A stretch of 64,000 bases of DNA, taken from assembly GCA_003194525.1 (NCBI GenBank), contig NBIV01000056.1, positions 248,001-312,000 on the forward strand, in the 5' to 3' direction. A program made the translations under genes and the position numbers. Below the pieces are notes generated by a model. It was not told the DNA's origin. It ran no database searches and saw only the letters and a list, made by a program, of their open reading frames with translations. This DNA is from Gracilariopsis chorda. Lineage: Eukaryota > Rhodophyta > Florideophyceae > Gracilariales > Gracilariaceae. The first letter of the stretch is position 1. The number at the start of each line of letters is the position of its first letter. This document shows positions 11,905 to 22,742 of this stretch, in pieces.

Positions 11905-12070
11905 GGCACCAGATTGACCTGGGTAGCAGGATGCCCGGTTGTGTTGGGAAAGGGCACCAGTTTATGTTGACACAGATGCCCAGGTTGCTCTGGGTGGCAA
12001 GGCACCGGGTTGCGTTTGTGCAAGGCGCTGAGGAACGTTAGGCAGCAGGACGCCAGAATGTAGTGTGGAG
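11905..12070. repeat. degenerate ~24-bp minisatellite
   Basis: Alternating words of the type GGCACCAGATTG, TGCCCGGTTGTG, GGCACCAGTTTA, TGCCCAGGTTGC and GGCACCGGGTTGC recur every 21-27 bp. The copies are diverged and do not keep a frame. Confidence 0.45.
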
Positions 12071-13102
12071 CTGGGCACCAAAGTAAGTTATGTGGCAAAG
12101 CGATCGCAAAGGGATAGCGAGGAGGACACTAGCTTCCATCTCTAAAAAGCACGAAGGGAGCATTAATTCACAGATTGAACGACAGGTGGCATGCAATAAG
12201 CGGAAAGCCCCCAAATAGCGACAATAATTCCTAAATGACCCTTGACGGCCTCATCCGAAAATTAGTAGAGAGACTCTTCTATGTCTGGATGAATGTCAAA
12301 CCCCACCCAAGTAGGCGTATGCCTGGTACTTTTCCTTGGCTGGAAAGCAACGTTTTGAGTCTGCGGATGCTGACAGAGGACCGTAAACGTATCACTACCG
12401 CTTCATTTGCCAGCGCAAGAAACTCTCTTGCTGCTTAATATCCGTATCTCACATTGCTTTGGTTATTCCTCTAGGAACATTCTCGTAAGCCTGCTTCCGC
12501 GTTCTCCGTCTCCCACGCTCCCAATCAAGCGTTTCTACTGCGATGGAGATTCATTTTATTTTGAAGACCGAGCCCCGACAGACAGTTCGCTTGCCGTAAA
12601 CCTGTGCGCAAAACGTCTCAAAGCGTCGTCCAGAGCCTTGCCAACTTACCCTGCGCAGTTTGGCATTCTGCCTGAGCAGCAGCAGTTTGTTTCGTTTTAA
12701 GTGAATGTCGCTGTACGCTAACGTCACAAAGCCACTTATACGGCCTCGCCTGCTCCGCATGCCCATGTTTTTACTCTGACTGCGCAGCAGCCCCTTAACG
12801 TCCCCCTAGGTGAACAAAGCAGAGCACGGAGGCCTGCAAAGCCGCTTCTGCTGCCTCACCTACGCCTCCTGCGCATTCTCCAACCCTGCTCGTGGAGCAG
12901 GCCGCCACTTAAGTGAACGAAACTGAACACGAAACTTCGCAATGCCACTTTTGCAACTATGTCCGCTCTGTCTCTACATTCTATTCCCGTGCCTGCGCAG
13001 CAGCTCCCCACTTCCTCCCCTATCATAAATTTGAAAACAAATGGCGTACGTATGGCTTACAAAGTGCCTACACGGTGTTAAGTCGAACAGGAAATATATG
13101 CC

Positions 13103-13107
13103 ATTAG
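13103..13107. repeat. target-site duplication ATTAG, left copy
   Basis: ATTAG precedes the TG of the second solo LTR and is repeated at 14171-14175 after its terminal CA. Confidence 0.85.
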
Positions 13108-14170
13108 TGTGGGCACCATCACAAAACGGTGACGCAGGGGGGCCAAACTTAGCAATAAAGTAGGATAAATAGGGTATCCTCGTAGCTAAAAGCCCCGTAG
13201 AGATGAAAATGATAAACAGAAAAAGCGAACGAATGGAAATGCTGGGACCAAAAGGAGTCACCCTGCTAAGCAAATATGAAAACAAAAAGGAGAGCAAGAG
13301 CCTCAATCGCAGAAAACTTCTTGAAAACTTCTTGAAACGGCGCGCGATCAAATACTTATCTCAATGCCCACTAGGAGTCAGACTTCTGGCTTCCGGTCAG
13401 ACACACCGGATGTGTAGCGAGTTCTGCAGCCTATCTACTTCTGCGCTAGCCCGAAGCAGACACGTACAATCGTTACAGGGCTTCGAAAGAAGAGCTACTG
13501 GCAGCAGGATATGCTTTCACTCTGTACCCATTCTGGCCCTTTGCAGGAATGGTTGCACCACACGTCGCCTCCAGACAGCTTCCCGTCGAGCACTTCCGTC
13601 CGGAAATCGCCAGGTCTTTCGACCGACACCGGTATCCGAGCAAAGCCCCAGTGGGGCTCATAGACGACAGAAGCACCTTTGGTACACACTGTCCGTCTCC
13701 CGTCCATGCTTGAAGCGCTTCAACTGGTCTTAGCGACGGCAGTTCCCCACCCTAAGTATGCACCTAGGGGCATATGCCTCACTAGATGCAGACGATGGTT
13801 GAATGGTTGATATAAAGAGTGGAAAAGGTTGGTGGGTGAGGTTTTTGTGTGAGTGTGATGTTGAGTTGAGTCCAGACCGACGTCCGGGCCTCAAAATGCC
13901 CTTTTATAGCGTCTAAAATCACATGAAACAACACAGAAACGCATTAATACTTTTTATTTACTCATGTGTGCATCTAGGTTACTCCATTGGCTTCTAGCAG
14001 CCTCTGGAGCTGCACACGAACCAATAACACTCCTTCTTCTGGCACCAGCGTCACTTAAATACAGTAGCAAGGCTGGACCACAGAAGCAAAGAATGCTCTA
14101 GGAGCTGCTGGAACACTCTACACCTGCGTTCCAGCAGTGCTGGAACATTCTACAGGTTTCGCAACCAACA
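13108..14170. mobile_element. solo LTR, copy 2 (1063 bp)
   Basis: It starts TGTGGGCACC and ends CGCAACCAACA, giving TG...CA ends with a 5-bp duplication ATTAG. It matches the copy at 2328-3394 from end to end with scattered substitutions and small indels, in the same orientation. Shared landmarks include the GGGTAT(T)CCTCGTAGCT block near the left end and the GGTCTTTCGACCG block in the middle. The two have different target duplications, so they are independent insertions. ORFs inside it, such as the 176-codon one at 13203-13733, have no recognisable product. Confidence 0.9.
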
Positions 14171-14175
14171 ATTAG

Positions 14176-14937
14176 TAGGCCACTTGTTTTTAGATTTCTG
14201 GTAGGCCAGCCAAGTGAACGATTACGTCACCAAACGGCATGGCACAACACTCAGTGCCTCCCATACTCTGCAATGTTTTCCCGGTTACCCCAACGCAAGA
14301 AAATCCTCAGAGCAGCTCGTCCCAATCGCAAATATTGCCAACAACTGAAGCACGTCAGAACCCCGAAGATGAAGCAGAAAGGCCTTCATCGGGAACTATA
14401 AGTTACGCTCAGCCCTGTGTGAGTTCCATTCCGCGCAACAACCCCCATTCTGTAACCTCAATATTGAATGGCGATGAAAGTTGAGAACCAACTATAAACA
14501 TCCAGTCCATACGTGACCATGCCATCCATGTAAGCAGTGATATTTTTTGTATTCCAGGGAATGAAGTCAAGCTGTCTAAGTCCTATCTTCACGGGTGTTC
14601 ATTTCATTGGAGGGAGCATTTCTCGCCTTTTTACACATATGTACGGCAGAAAAAGGGTACAATGCTACTGGAAATATGTCAAACCTTGGGTCTCAAAGTA
14701 CATAACTGATCCAAAGAACTTCTTTTAGCTCGTAGTTTACTGCAACGTTCTCTTGAGATCTGTAATCGCTCTTTTTAAGATGCAATTACTAAAGGTAATA
14801 CGGAATTGAGTGAGTTTAGTGAGTGGGGAGCTGCTGCTCTACGTCGTTTAGAGACGTAAGAGATATTGCCTGACATACCTGAATCGATACAGCGTATCTT
14901 TCTATCGTAGAATGAGTGTGTTGCGCGTGCTGTTCAT
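14176..14937. other. no gene firmly recognised
   Basis: An 81-codon Ser/Gln/Pro-rich ORF (14239-14484) and a 63-codon ORF (14537-14728, with a Lys/Trp-rich end) are the only frames of note. Both could be remains of the gene that continues at 14938. No domain is recognised. Confidence 0.35.
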
Positions 14938-15279
14938 ATGACAAAGAAAAACTCAAGTGAGACTCCGGGTAAAAAGGGCGAATCTAGTAGCAGCGAGCCT
15001 AACGTTTCTTTGAATGAGTTTGCCCGCTTCATGGTTCTAGTACGAGATAATGAGCGTTCTAAAAACTCGTTGATGCAAAGGGCCGGACGCGTGCCTGGAA
15101 GAACTGAACTTGATGCTCACGTTTCAAGAAACGCATTCTGGGTTATGATCCAGAAGAGGTTCAATGATCACAAAACTGGCAGTTGTCAAAGCTATGCAGG
15201 TTACTTAAACGATTTATGGTCTACCTGGCGACCAGTTTCTGTACTAAAGAACAATTTCTCAAGGGGCGTAAGACCGTAA
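14938..15279 (+). CDS. unidentified 113-aa ORF, Myb/SANT-like pattern
   Basis: The ORF starts with a Lys/Ser-rich leader (MTKKNSSETPGKKGESSSSE). A helical stretch follows (NEFARFMVLVRDNERSK), then a FWVMIQKRFND block. Spaced Trp/Phe with RFND resembles the Myb/SANT-like or MADF-type DNA-binding regions of transposon-associated proteins, but this is pattern resemblance only. It stops at 15277-15279. A further 103-codon ORF 360 bp downstream may belong to the same broken gene. Confidence 0.35.
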   Translation: MTKKNSSETPGKKGESSSSEPNVSLNEFARFMVLVRDNERSKNSLMQRAGRVPGRTELDAHVSRNAFWVMIQKRFNDHKTGSCQSYAGYLNDLWSTWRPVSVLKNNFSRGVRP

Positions 15280-15642
15280 AGAAAGTCAACGATAACTGAG
15301 CAGCTTTTGGACAGAATGATCTGGAACATATTATGGGGTCTCTAAAGATTATGACCACTGGTGAGGTACCCCAGGACTCGAAGCGATGTATTATCTGCTT
15401 TATTTTCTGTAGGATTGGAATGTCGCAAGAATATTCGAAATTTTGATGGATCTTTGAAAGCTAATCTAGAGTGGTGTAAGAGGACATGAGATGATATAAT
15501 GTCTAATAAGAAACTAACGTATGCACGAAAACAATCTACCACAACATCTTCGGCTTGTAATGGCGTAGATCTGGGAGGAAAGTTTGGTCTTATCTCCAGA
15601 ATAATAGACAAGTTTCATGACGTGGTATGGGAGTAGATCAAT

Positions 15643-15954
15643 ATGCAAAGGGAACAGAGCGCTACGACTGAGAATCACAAATACAATTACGCGGTTCAAG
15701 CCGTGGAAGAGATCCCGCTGGTAGAGAACGTACTGGCAAGTGCTAGTGGTTGCAAGCGAGCAGTAGAAATTGACAAAGATTCTATTGTGAACATTACAAG
15801 CACTCAAATGGAGCGTAGCAAGAAGCGGTTCAAGAGCTTTTGTGAGGAAATTTACCAAATTCGTAGTATTGGTAACAGAGGACACAACACATTCTACGCT
15901 TCTTCATTTCTGTCTTGCTTAGGTACATATTTTAACCTTGGGATCGTGCATTAG
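15643..15954 (+). CDS. unidentified 103-aa ORF
   Basis: A charged, probably helical protein containing SKKRFKSFCEEIYQIR. No domain is recognised. It lies downstream of the Myb/SANT-like ORF on the same strand, with AT-rich sequence and stops between them, so it may be the C-terminal part of the same decayed gene. Confidence 0.3.
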   Translation: MQREQSATTENHKYNYAVQAVEEIPLVENVLASASGCKRAVEIDKDSIVNITSTQMERSKKRFKSFCEEIYQIRSIGNRGHNTFYASSFLSCLGTYFNLGIVH

Positions 15955-16918
15955 CTTTATGATCGTATTGATTGCCTAACAGCAATTTCAGTGCGGTGAA
16001 GGGATCAATCACTAAAGAATTGTGTACCTTTGATACATCAATGTTCTCATAATCTTAACACCACCCATACTCTAATGATTTGTTTATGTATGAGGGGAGT
16101 GTTGTTGTTTGACGGGAGTCATTGCGCCAATAAACACGCCCGCACGCCCCGTTCAGCGCGTGCAAAAACCTTTCTTAGCGAAATGCTTGCCCTTCCATTC
16201 AAAACATTCAAAAGCAGCAGCAGCAGCAGATTCAACAGCAACAGCAGCAAACCTCAAAGCTTATTGGCTGCTGCTTTATGTTGACTCCCGCTGCTGCTGA
16301 ATGGCTGACACTACGGCAAATGACTGCAGTGCCAGCCACTCAGCAGTAGCTGGTTTACGCGACACGTGGCTTGCGTATTGCACTGCACCAGTGCAGTACA
16401 ATACATAAAGGATATATACTGCACTGGCGCAGTGCCAAATGCATCTATTTTGCTGACCGTAATCACTATTTTCACTTTCCATTTTATGTTTGGCCAATAG
16501 CGCTGTGTCGTAACCATTTGCTACTTTGGGCACTGTTGCTGGGCTGGGACCTAGGCAAAGCTGAGCTCGTGTGCAGGTCGCCGAAAGAGTAATCCACTGA
16601 ATACGACGAAGTTGGGAAAGGTCAGGTGCTACCCTGTGGTATAATGGTCATCTGATGGCGATCCAGGACGTCTGGGGGTTTCCCGGACCTAATAACAGCT
16701 TGCCGTGTAGGGTCTGGGTCGGCCGCAGTGTCGTACCTCTTCGGGCCGGAAAACACACTTCGGTGGGTGAGTAAAGGCATACCAATCCTTACAACCGGAC
16801 GCGGGTTAAACATCAAATGACTTGAAAACCGGCTAGGCACACTCCGCCAGTCATAATCCCACAGGAGTGTGTCGAGAGTCCCTGTGCTGCGCACGACTGC
16901 ATGGGATGAATATAAGTC
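15955..16918. other. non-coding stretch with triplet repeat and short hairpins
   Basis: Contains a CAG-rich tract at about 16212-16255 and a hairpin at 16375-16404. A GCACTG-GCG-CAGTGC repeat lies near 16426. A GC-richer block at 16620-16930 has a 101-codon minus-strand ORF of unknown nature. No gene is recognised. Confidence 0.4.
16375..16404. repeat. 13-bp hairpin with 4-nt loop
   Basis: GTATTGCACTGCA, loop CCAG, TGCAGTACAATAC. The arms pair with one mismatch. Function is unknown. Confidence 0.6.
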
Positions 16919-17129
16919 TTGCAGCAATTTTCTTCAATTGCTCATGCGACTAAGCCCGGTGGTTACAAATCAGCAAACTGCAACAATTTTTTCACTTTCA
17001 ACTTTTTGTTGTATTGGAAAATTTTCTGGAACCCTGCCAATTCTTTAAGCGTTTTAAACTATAGAATTGATAGTTTCTTTTTTTATAAAAAGACAGGACG
17101 CGAGGAGGTCCACTTCATACCTCTGGTGG

Positions 17130-17455
17130 GGCCAGACCGAACTCTGGTGGTGCTCGAGCGAATTCCGGAGGTGTCAGAGCCAATTGTGGAGGTGCACGAG
17201 TCAGTACCGGAGGCACCAAAGCAAATTCTGGAGGCACCAGAGCCAATTCCGGGGGTGCTCGAGCCAATGCCGGAGGTCCCAAAGAGAATTCTGGACGTAC
17301 CAGAGCCATTTCTTGAGGCGCCAGACAGAATGCTGGAGGTGCTTGAGCAAACAATGGAGGACCCAGAGCTACTTTAGGAGGAGCCAGAGCCAATTCTGGT
17401 GGGGCTGGAGCCAAATTGGGAGCGCCCAGAGTGGGCTCAGGTGGCGCAATGCCAG
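17130..17455. repeat. 21-bp tandem repeat encoding Pro/Glu-rich heptapeptides
   Basis: About fifteen diverged 21-bp units of the type GAGCCAATTCTGGAGGCACCA follow each other. On the plus strand they translate to heptads such as EPIPEVP and KQILEAP (to the stop at 17375-17377). On the minus strand they give APPELAL/VPPEFAL heptads in a 172-codon ORF that stays open across the whole array (17115-17633). The coding strand cannot be decided from sequence alone. Confidence 0.7.
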
Positions 17456-17640
17456 GAGCTGGACGACAGCGACGATCACCAGTTCCTCGCGCTCCAGATG
17501 AGATGCCGGTCATTGAGAATGAAGTGCAACTGCAAGGACCCACTGTTCCAGCCGTGGAAAAGGACGAAATTACTCGTGGACCTACTTGCGTCGCTGGGGC
17601 AAGTGGTTCCAGGCCCACATCATGACCAAACACCTCTCCT

Positions 17641-18315
17641 ATGCCTCCATCTCTACCACCAATGCCTGCGCCTGCTGTTGATTATGAGGGCCAGACAACC
17701 TTGGGGAAAGATGCAAGCCCTCTGCAGCAAGTTGAAGAAGTAAAACAGATGCCCATTCCGATGGATGTGGAACAGGGCAAGATCAATCCTGCTCCCTTAC
17801 AACCCCTGCAGCAGCCCTCTCTGCCGCAAGTTGAAGAAGATTAACAGATGCCCATTCCGATGGAAGGGGAAGAGGAGGAGATCACTCCTGCCCCTTCACA
17901 GCCGCTACAGCAACCTACTATGCCACAAGCTGAACAAGAAGAACAGCAGATGCCAGTTCCCATGAAAGTTTAAGTGGACGAGATCACTGCTACTTCCTTA
18001 CACCCACCACAGGAGCAGCCGCAGCAAACGCAGCAACCGCAGCAGCCGCAGCGCCCACAGCCGCGGCTTGACACAACGATCATGCAGTGCGCTGGACGTC
18101 CGGATCGAGTACTGTATCGCGTGTACTATGCGTGGGATACCGTCTCAGATGGAGCTCGGAATGATCCAGCCATCCATGCAAACGTTCCAGGGTTTGAAAC
18201 GCTTTCCAATGTGGGTCAAGGGAGATGCGAAAGATGCAGCGAGCACGCACACACGCTCCTCTCCTGCCCGTACCCAGACTGGAAATTGAGAATTCCTAGC
18301 CGCAAATTCTGCTGA
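17641..18315 (+). pseudogene. Gln/Pro-rich repeat protein with CX2C-H motif, two stops
   Basis: A single frame runs from ATG 17641 to the stop at 18313-18315, interrupted only by TAA at 17842-17844 and 17971-17973. It contains about three ~108-bp repeats (QMPIPM ... PLQQPSLPQVEE and variants), then a Gln/Pro tract. It ends with GRCERCSEHAHTLLSCPYPDW, a CX2C...H...C arrangement like a small zinc knuckle. It lies just upstream of the Helitron gene on the same strand and may be that element's accessory gene. No family is recognised. Confidence 0.45.
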
Positions 18316-18378
18316 TGCGTTTTGCTTGGCAAAAAGACCATTGTAGTGTGCTGTTGAATAAAAAGAATATGAGGATGG

Positions 18379-18837
18379 TTAGTCACGTTCCGCAGAAGGC
18401 ATAGAAGCGAGTTGGTTTGCAGTCTTTATAGCATGAGAGCGTTGCACAGCCATTTCCTTAACTTTAATATGCTCTTCAAGACAACGCAAGCGTTCATTGA
18501 CATGTCGTATGTGACGGGAGGTGGTTCCTCCTTTCTCAGACTTGAGGGCAACACAGCGCTCGCTTTGCTCACCCAGAACCAGACCAACACGCGCTACAGC
18601 TTTCTGTGGGATACCGGTCTGCCTTTCTTGGATCCATCTCACTATGCGCGTGCCAATCTGCGTGCATTCATTTAGTACACCATCGTCAAAGACATAGTAC
18701 CCAAGCTGTACGATGTGATCCATCCTAAGCCAGACGTGGTGCGCGAACATTACCGATCCATGCTCACCATGCAACCGCAACAATAACAACGAAGTGCGGA
18801 GACCGTCCTGGATATCCGCGTGCAAGCAGCGGAACAA
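18379..18837 (-). CDS. unidentified 152-aa ORF opposite the Helitron gene
   Basis: A complete frame on the minus strand has a charged, probably coiled-coil C-terminal half (RHVNERLRCLEEHIKVKEMA) and a hydrophobic N-terminal half. No family is recognised. The opposite strand has broken frames here, which favours this one slightly. It is convergent with the repeat protein ending at 18315, with 63 bp between them. Confidence 0.35.
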   Translation of the reverse strand: MFRCLHADIQDGLRTSLLLLRLHGEHGSVMFAHHVWLRMDHIVQLGYYVFDDGVLNECTQIGTRIVRWIQERQTGIPQKAVARVGLVLGEQSERCVALKSEKGGTTSRHIRHVNERLRCLEEHIKVKEMAVQRSHAIKTANQLASMPSAERD

Positions 18838-19159
18838 GGATTAATCGTATTTGGATACGAAGAAACCCGAGAGGCTCCATTCAGTGATCCTGGTGCAGGT
18901 GCTGGTGCTCTCCCTGAAGATGTTCCGGGTGGGGGTCACCAGTGATGAAAACGCTCTTGGTTGATCTGACTGGCCTGCCCCGAGAGGAGTCTCAAATACT
19001 TCGCTTGGTAGAAAGATCCGTAACAGAATAGCACGCTACCGTAACGACTGCTGCTTGTGCTGGAGCAAGGGCGACTGCGAATGCGTCAAACAATGCACAA
19101 GTGTGGTATTGACTTCTAAAACAGGCATCCTAACTTGCAGAGACGGGCACTCTCTCTTT

Positions 19160-20057
19160 TTTCTACCCGTTAGGTGATCAGCACGAACCGTTTGACATCA
19201 GCCTTTTTCTGGATGCAACGAACTCCAAAAAGCAGCGTTCAGGTCTCAGCGTCAAAGAGTGGGAGCTCCGAAAGCTCACCTACGCTTAGATCGCGATGCG
19301 ACGTTTGTACTCAGGCAACATTCTTCTAAAACGTGGAACATTGACGCAGTTGTGGATGCTCTGGACGCACACAAACATTGAGGAAATGCGGCTACGTTTC
19401 TTCGAGAGAGAACAACAGGCACGTATTGTACAAGAGCAAGAGTTCCAGCAAGCATAAAAGCGAGCAGGTCATGTGTAACCATCACAATCCGCAGAAATGG
19501 AACGCATATTTCTGCCCGATGAGTCGTTCAAATCAGCAGCGCACTGGAAGAACAAGGGCATGGATGTACAAGCGATCATAGCGCGGAGAGGACCATCTTC
19601 TCTTTTCATTACAATCAACATGAACATCCGGCGAGAGGAGATCCAGCCCCTTGGTATGGAGATCAGCAACTGGAGCGCATTTACGGAACGGAGTAACTGC
19701 GCTCGACCATTTGACTGACCGGAGCTGATTTCAAGGGTTTACAAACAGTACGCAAACGACTTTATGAAGGACTTGGAGAAAAATTCGGAGCGCATCTTTG
19801 GATTGAAGTGCTTGGGCTTTGCATCAAAGCTTGAGTTTCAAGAGCGCAATCTGCCTCATAACCTCATGCTGGTGTGGCTCGAAAGTGCGGGTTTAAACAC
19901 GTTGATGGGATCAATAAACAGATTACTGCAGAAATTAACCTTCGAGGAGAAGACGACGCGTTGCGTGCACGCATTCATTCCATGCACAGGCACCTCCACT
20001 TCCCCCATTGCTGGAATCGCGCTAGACGGTGCAAGTTTTGATAGGACAGCAACATAA
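19160..20057 (+). pseudogene. Helitron transposase N-terminal and Rep domain
   Basis: Readable blocks include FDISLFLDATN, YSGNILLKRGTLTQLW, MRLRFFEREQQARIVQ and ERIFLPDESFKSAAHWKNKG. They continue with RRGPSSLFITINMN, VYKQYANDFMKDLEKN and LEFQERNLPHNLMLVWLES. These are the successive motifs of the Helitron-like N domain. The HUH nickase motif, normally LPHxH, reads LPHNLM, so the second metal-binding His is missing. Stops occur in the frame at about 19290, 19456 and 19716, and a frameshift at about 20057. Confidence 0.8.
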
Positions 20058-20059
20058 TT

Positions 20060-20937
20060 GTGCCGGAGACGTACATTGAAGAAGGCAAGAATCGCGTGAT
20101 ATACCACAGAATAAAGCAAGGAGACCTCAAGCCTTTGCCGTATAATCGAACTCTGACCACGACATACCCCTCTCATATAAACCTACAACCCAGGCGAGGA
20201 GGGAGCGCAGTGGCTTATCTGATGAAGTACGCGTTTGAACAGCCCAAAGCCCAGGAGTTGGTGCTCAATTTGAGTGATGCTAATGACAAGGGCACAGAGA
20301 ACGAGCAGCAACAAGAGCCCCAGGGACAGGAAGACATTCGTGCATACGTGCGAGCGCGTGTGGTGGGCGCCGTCAACGCAGCCTTTAGAAGTTTTGAGTT
20401 TCGACATGTTCGCATCTTTCCAACCGTAGAGCGACTGCCCATTCATTTGGAAGGAGAGCGAACGTTTCTGCTCAGAGGTCCAATTCAAATCCATGCCACA
20501 TCGCAGCCGTCTACGTTGGAGAGATACGTTCTCGGGCCCGAAGCATATGCAAACCTCTACTACTGTTTGTACTTTGAAGAAATGCGATTATATCGCTCGC
20601 CTCCTGCCTGCCTGCTTAACTAATACGACGGAGACAGCACTCACGAGCGCACAGAGGACTGCGAGCTGCCCATGTAGGTGGTAGAGCGCACGGAAGATGA
20701 GCAGTGCGTCGCAAGGATCAGAGGTCTTACACCGTCTGATATTGAGCGCTTTGCTCTGTGCTCGCTCCTCATGAATCACTTCTGGAGCTCTTATAAAGAT
20801 GCATGGACATTCAACGGACAGCAGTAAGGATCATTTCTTGAAACTGCGATGGTAAGCGGACTGCTCGCGGACGGATCCAAGGTTGATATTGAATTCCAGG
20901 AAGCAGTGCAGATCAACAGCACGCCCTCCGAGCCACG
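20060..20937 (+). pseudogene. Helitron transposase, Rep C-terminal and linker region
   Basis: The 187-codon ORF 20060-20623 has RIKQGDLKPLPYNRTLTTTY, then SAVAYLMKYAFEQ, which holds the paired tyrosines (Y-L-M-K-Y) of the Rep active site. VRARVVGAVNAAFRSFEF and VERLPIHLEGERTF follow. Beyond 20624 the similarity continues in another frame (ERFALCSLLMNHFWSSYKDAW, SGLLADGSKVDIEFQEAVQ) to the helicase start. Both nick-forming tyrosines are present although the His motif upstream is lost. Confidence 0.75.
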
Positions 20938-22742
20938 ATGTCTGGTTGTCACACTATACCAACAAGGCACAGATCCAGAAAAATGGCCGTCGTAAACTGG
21001 GAGGCGCTATGTCGTAACATAAATATAGGAGATGAGCAGCAACGAAAGCAAAACATTTATCGGAGTGTGGTGGAGATCTCAAAAGGCCACGGTGGACGAC
21101 TGCTTCGCAATCATAGCTTCTTCTCGCAGCAGCTACCGCAGGATGCTGCAGCACTGAATGAGACAAATCCAGCTTCAACTACTCGAGACGCGCGCGTGCT
21201 GCGAAATGCGTCATCGTTGCAGTCAAGGTACGCCAACTTAAAAACTCGCCAAAGACAAGTCATTGACACCGTCATTGTCGCATTTCAACAACAGCAGGCA
21301 CTGCAGGAGCGAACAAGCACTCTTTCAAAGTTTTTCTTTCTCCAAGGAACCACGGGAACCAGAAAGACATACGTGCTCAACCTCTTTCGTGGTAATGCTG
21401 AGTCAAAAGGAATGTTCGCCGAAATGACTGCTACAACAGGCATTGCAGCATCAGTGTACGAAGGTGGCCACACGTTACATAGCCTGCTCGGACTAGGTGT
21501 AGCTGAGAAGGACGGTACAAGCAGCTCTACAGCCACTTTTTCAAAGTACGATCCCCGATCTCAACGTGCTGAGTTGCTACGCCAAATACAACTGCTCGTC
21601 TTGGAGGAGGCGTTCATGCTCTCACGAAAGCTCTTCGAACTAATGGATGCGTCGCGTAAAGATCTTCGCTGCAGTGGAATGAAAAGTCCCCCTCTGTTTG
21701 GGGGCTTGAACATTGTTCTATCCGGCGACTACTCACAGCTGCATCCAGTGGTGCCGCAGGTGTACATGGAGGCCGAGCCAATTGGAAATGTGAGACAAGT
21801 TTACACAAAAATTCTCAACGAATTGCCGTGGAAGAGTGATCTGTGGACGTTGTGCTCGGGTCAAGTGCTGCATCTCACCGAAAAAGTACCCCAAGCCGAT
21901 GATCCCGCATTTGCGTCGCTGTTACGTTCCATTGCACGAAAAAAATATCCAACAATGCTCCAATACCACTCAGATCTACCGGTGGCATGCAAACTGCCTA
22001 CCAATTCCTGTGGAAGTGGCTCACAACACGACGCGAGGAGGATGTGGATCTCAGCAGAATGCTTATTGCCTCCACAAACCAGTTGTTCGACGAACACAAT
22101 CCGGCAGCGCTAGATCAATTTCCTGTTGAATGCTTCACTCTTCCGTCAGCTACGACGGTACAACCTGATCGTGAACAGAATCCAAAGTCTGACTTCGCCA
22201 GTTCCATCGTCCCCGAATTTGCATATCATTATGCGCTTACTGGAGTACCGCCCCATAACTTGGACTTGAAGATCGGTGTGCCATTTATGGTCATTCGGAA
22301 CGTGCTGCATCCCGCTGTGGTCGACAGAAAGCTGTTCGTAGTCGCGCTTGTCGATCAATTTACGATACAGATGGCTTGACTTGACGAGAACGGACAGGTG
22401 CTCAAACGACAGCTCCTGCATCGTATCAACTTCGGGTTTTCTTTCGCAGACATTCGCATGATTCGAAGGAAGTTCCCCATTGGCCTCGCGTTTGCTGTTT
22501 CCGTTCATAAAAGACAGGAAAAACCCTTGAATGGCTTAGTTGTGGATGTGTAATACAACTTCTTCTGCACCGATCAGCTTTATGTTGAATTTTCAGGCGT
22601 TCGAAGGAACGACCATGTGCTGCTCTTGCATGACCCGCAGCCTATTTCCGCAAATGCACACACAATTCATCCAATGCCTGTGGCGATCGCCGACCCAGTG
22701 GTGCCTGAAACCATTCATTTTTGCATCCCTCCACAACCGTAA
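20938..22742 (+). pseudogene. PIF1-like helicase of the Helitron
   Basis: The 391-codon ORF at 20938-22113 carries FFLQGTTGTRKTY (Walker A at about residues 133-145, with Arg where Gly is usual), TATTGIAASVYEGG, LLVLEEAFMLS (Walker B, EE for DE) and FGGLNIVLSGDYSQLHPV. After a frameshift, 21987-22379 gives STNQLFDEHNP and PPHNLDLKIGVPFMVIRN. After TGA at 22378-22380 the same order continues with FPIGLAFAVSVHKRQ and LYVEFSGVRRNDHVLLLHD to a stop near 22741. The helicase unwinds the strand during rolling-circle transposition. Motifs Ia-VI are traceable but the gene is broken. Confidence 0.85.

Larger units (their letters stand above)
10937..13107. other. long non-coding stretch, no gene recognised
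   Basis: Only short ORFs without recognisable domains occur here. The one structured part is a degenerate minisatellite at about 11905-12070. The stretch from 12400 to 13000 contains several loose CTGCGCAGCAGC-like words. Confidence 0.5.
18941..22742 (+). mobile_element. Helitron (rolling-circle transposon), Rep/helicase region
   Basis: A Helitron-type N-terminal domain, a Rep region and a PIF1-family helicase follow one another on the plus strand, the arrangement of the single Helitron transposase. Frames are broken at several points. The 5' TC and 3' hairpin-CTRR ends could not be placed. A CTAG occurs at about 22908, but no clear hairpin precedes it. The upstream repeat-protein ORFs may belong to the same element. 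Confidence 0.8.

Noticed and set aside
13203-13733. 176-codon plus-strand ORF
   Set aside because: It lies wholly inside a solo LTR. The sister LTR does not keep the frame.
16622-16700. tRNA-like A box (TGGTATAATGG) near a GC-rich stretch
   Set aside because: No B box, no matching acceptor arms and no T-arm could be drawn.
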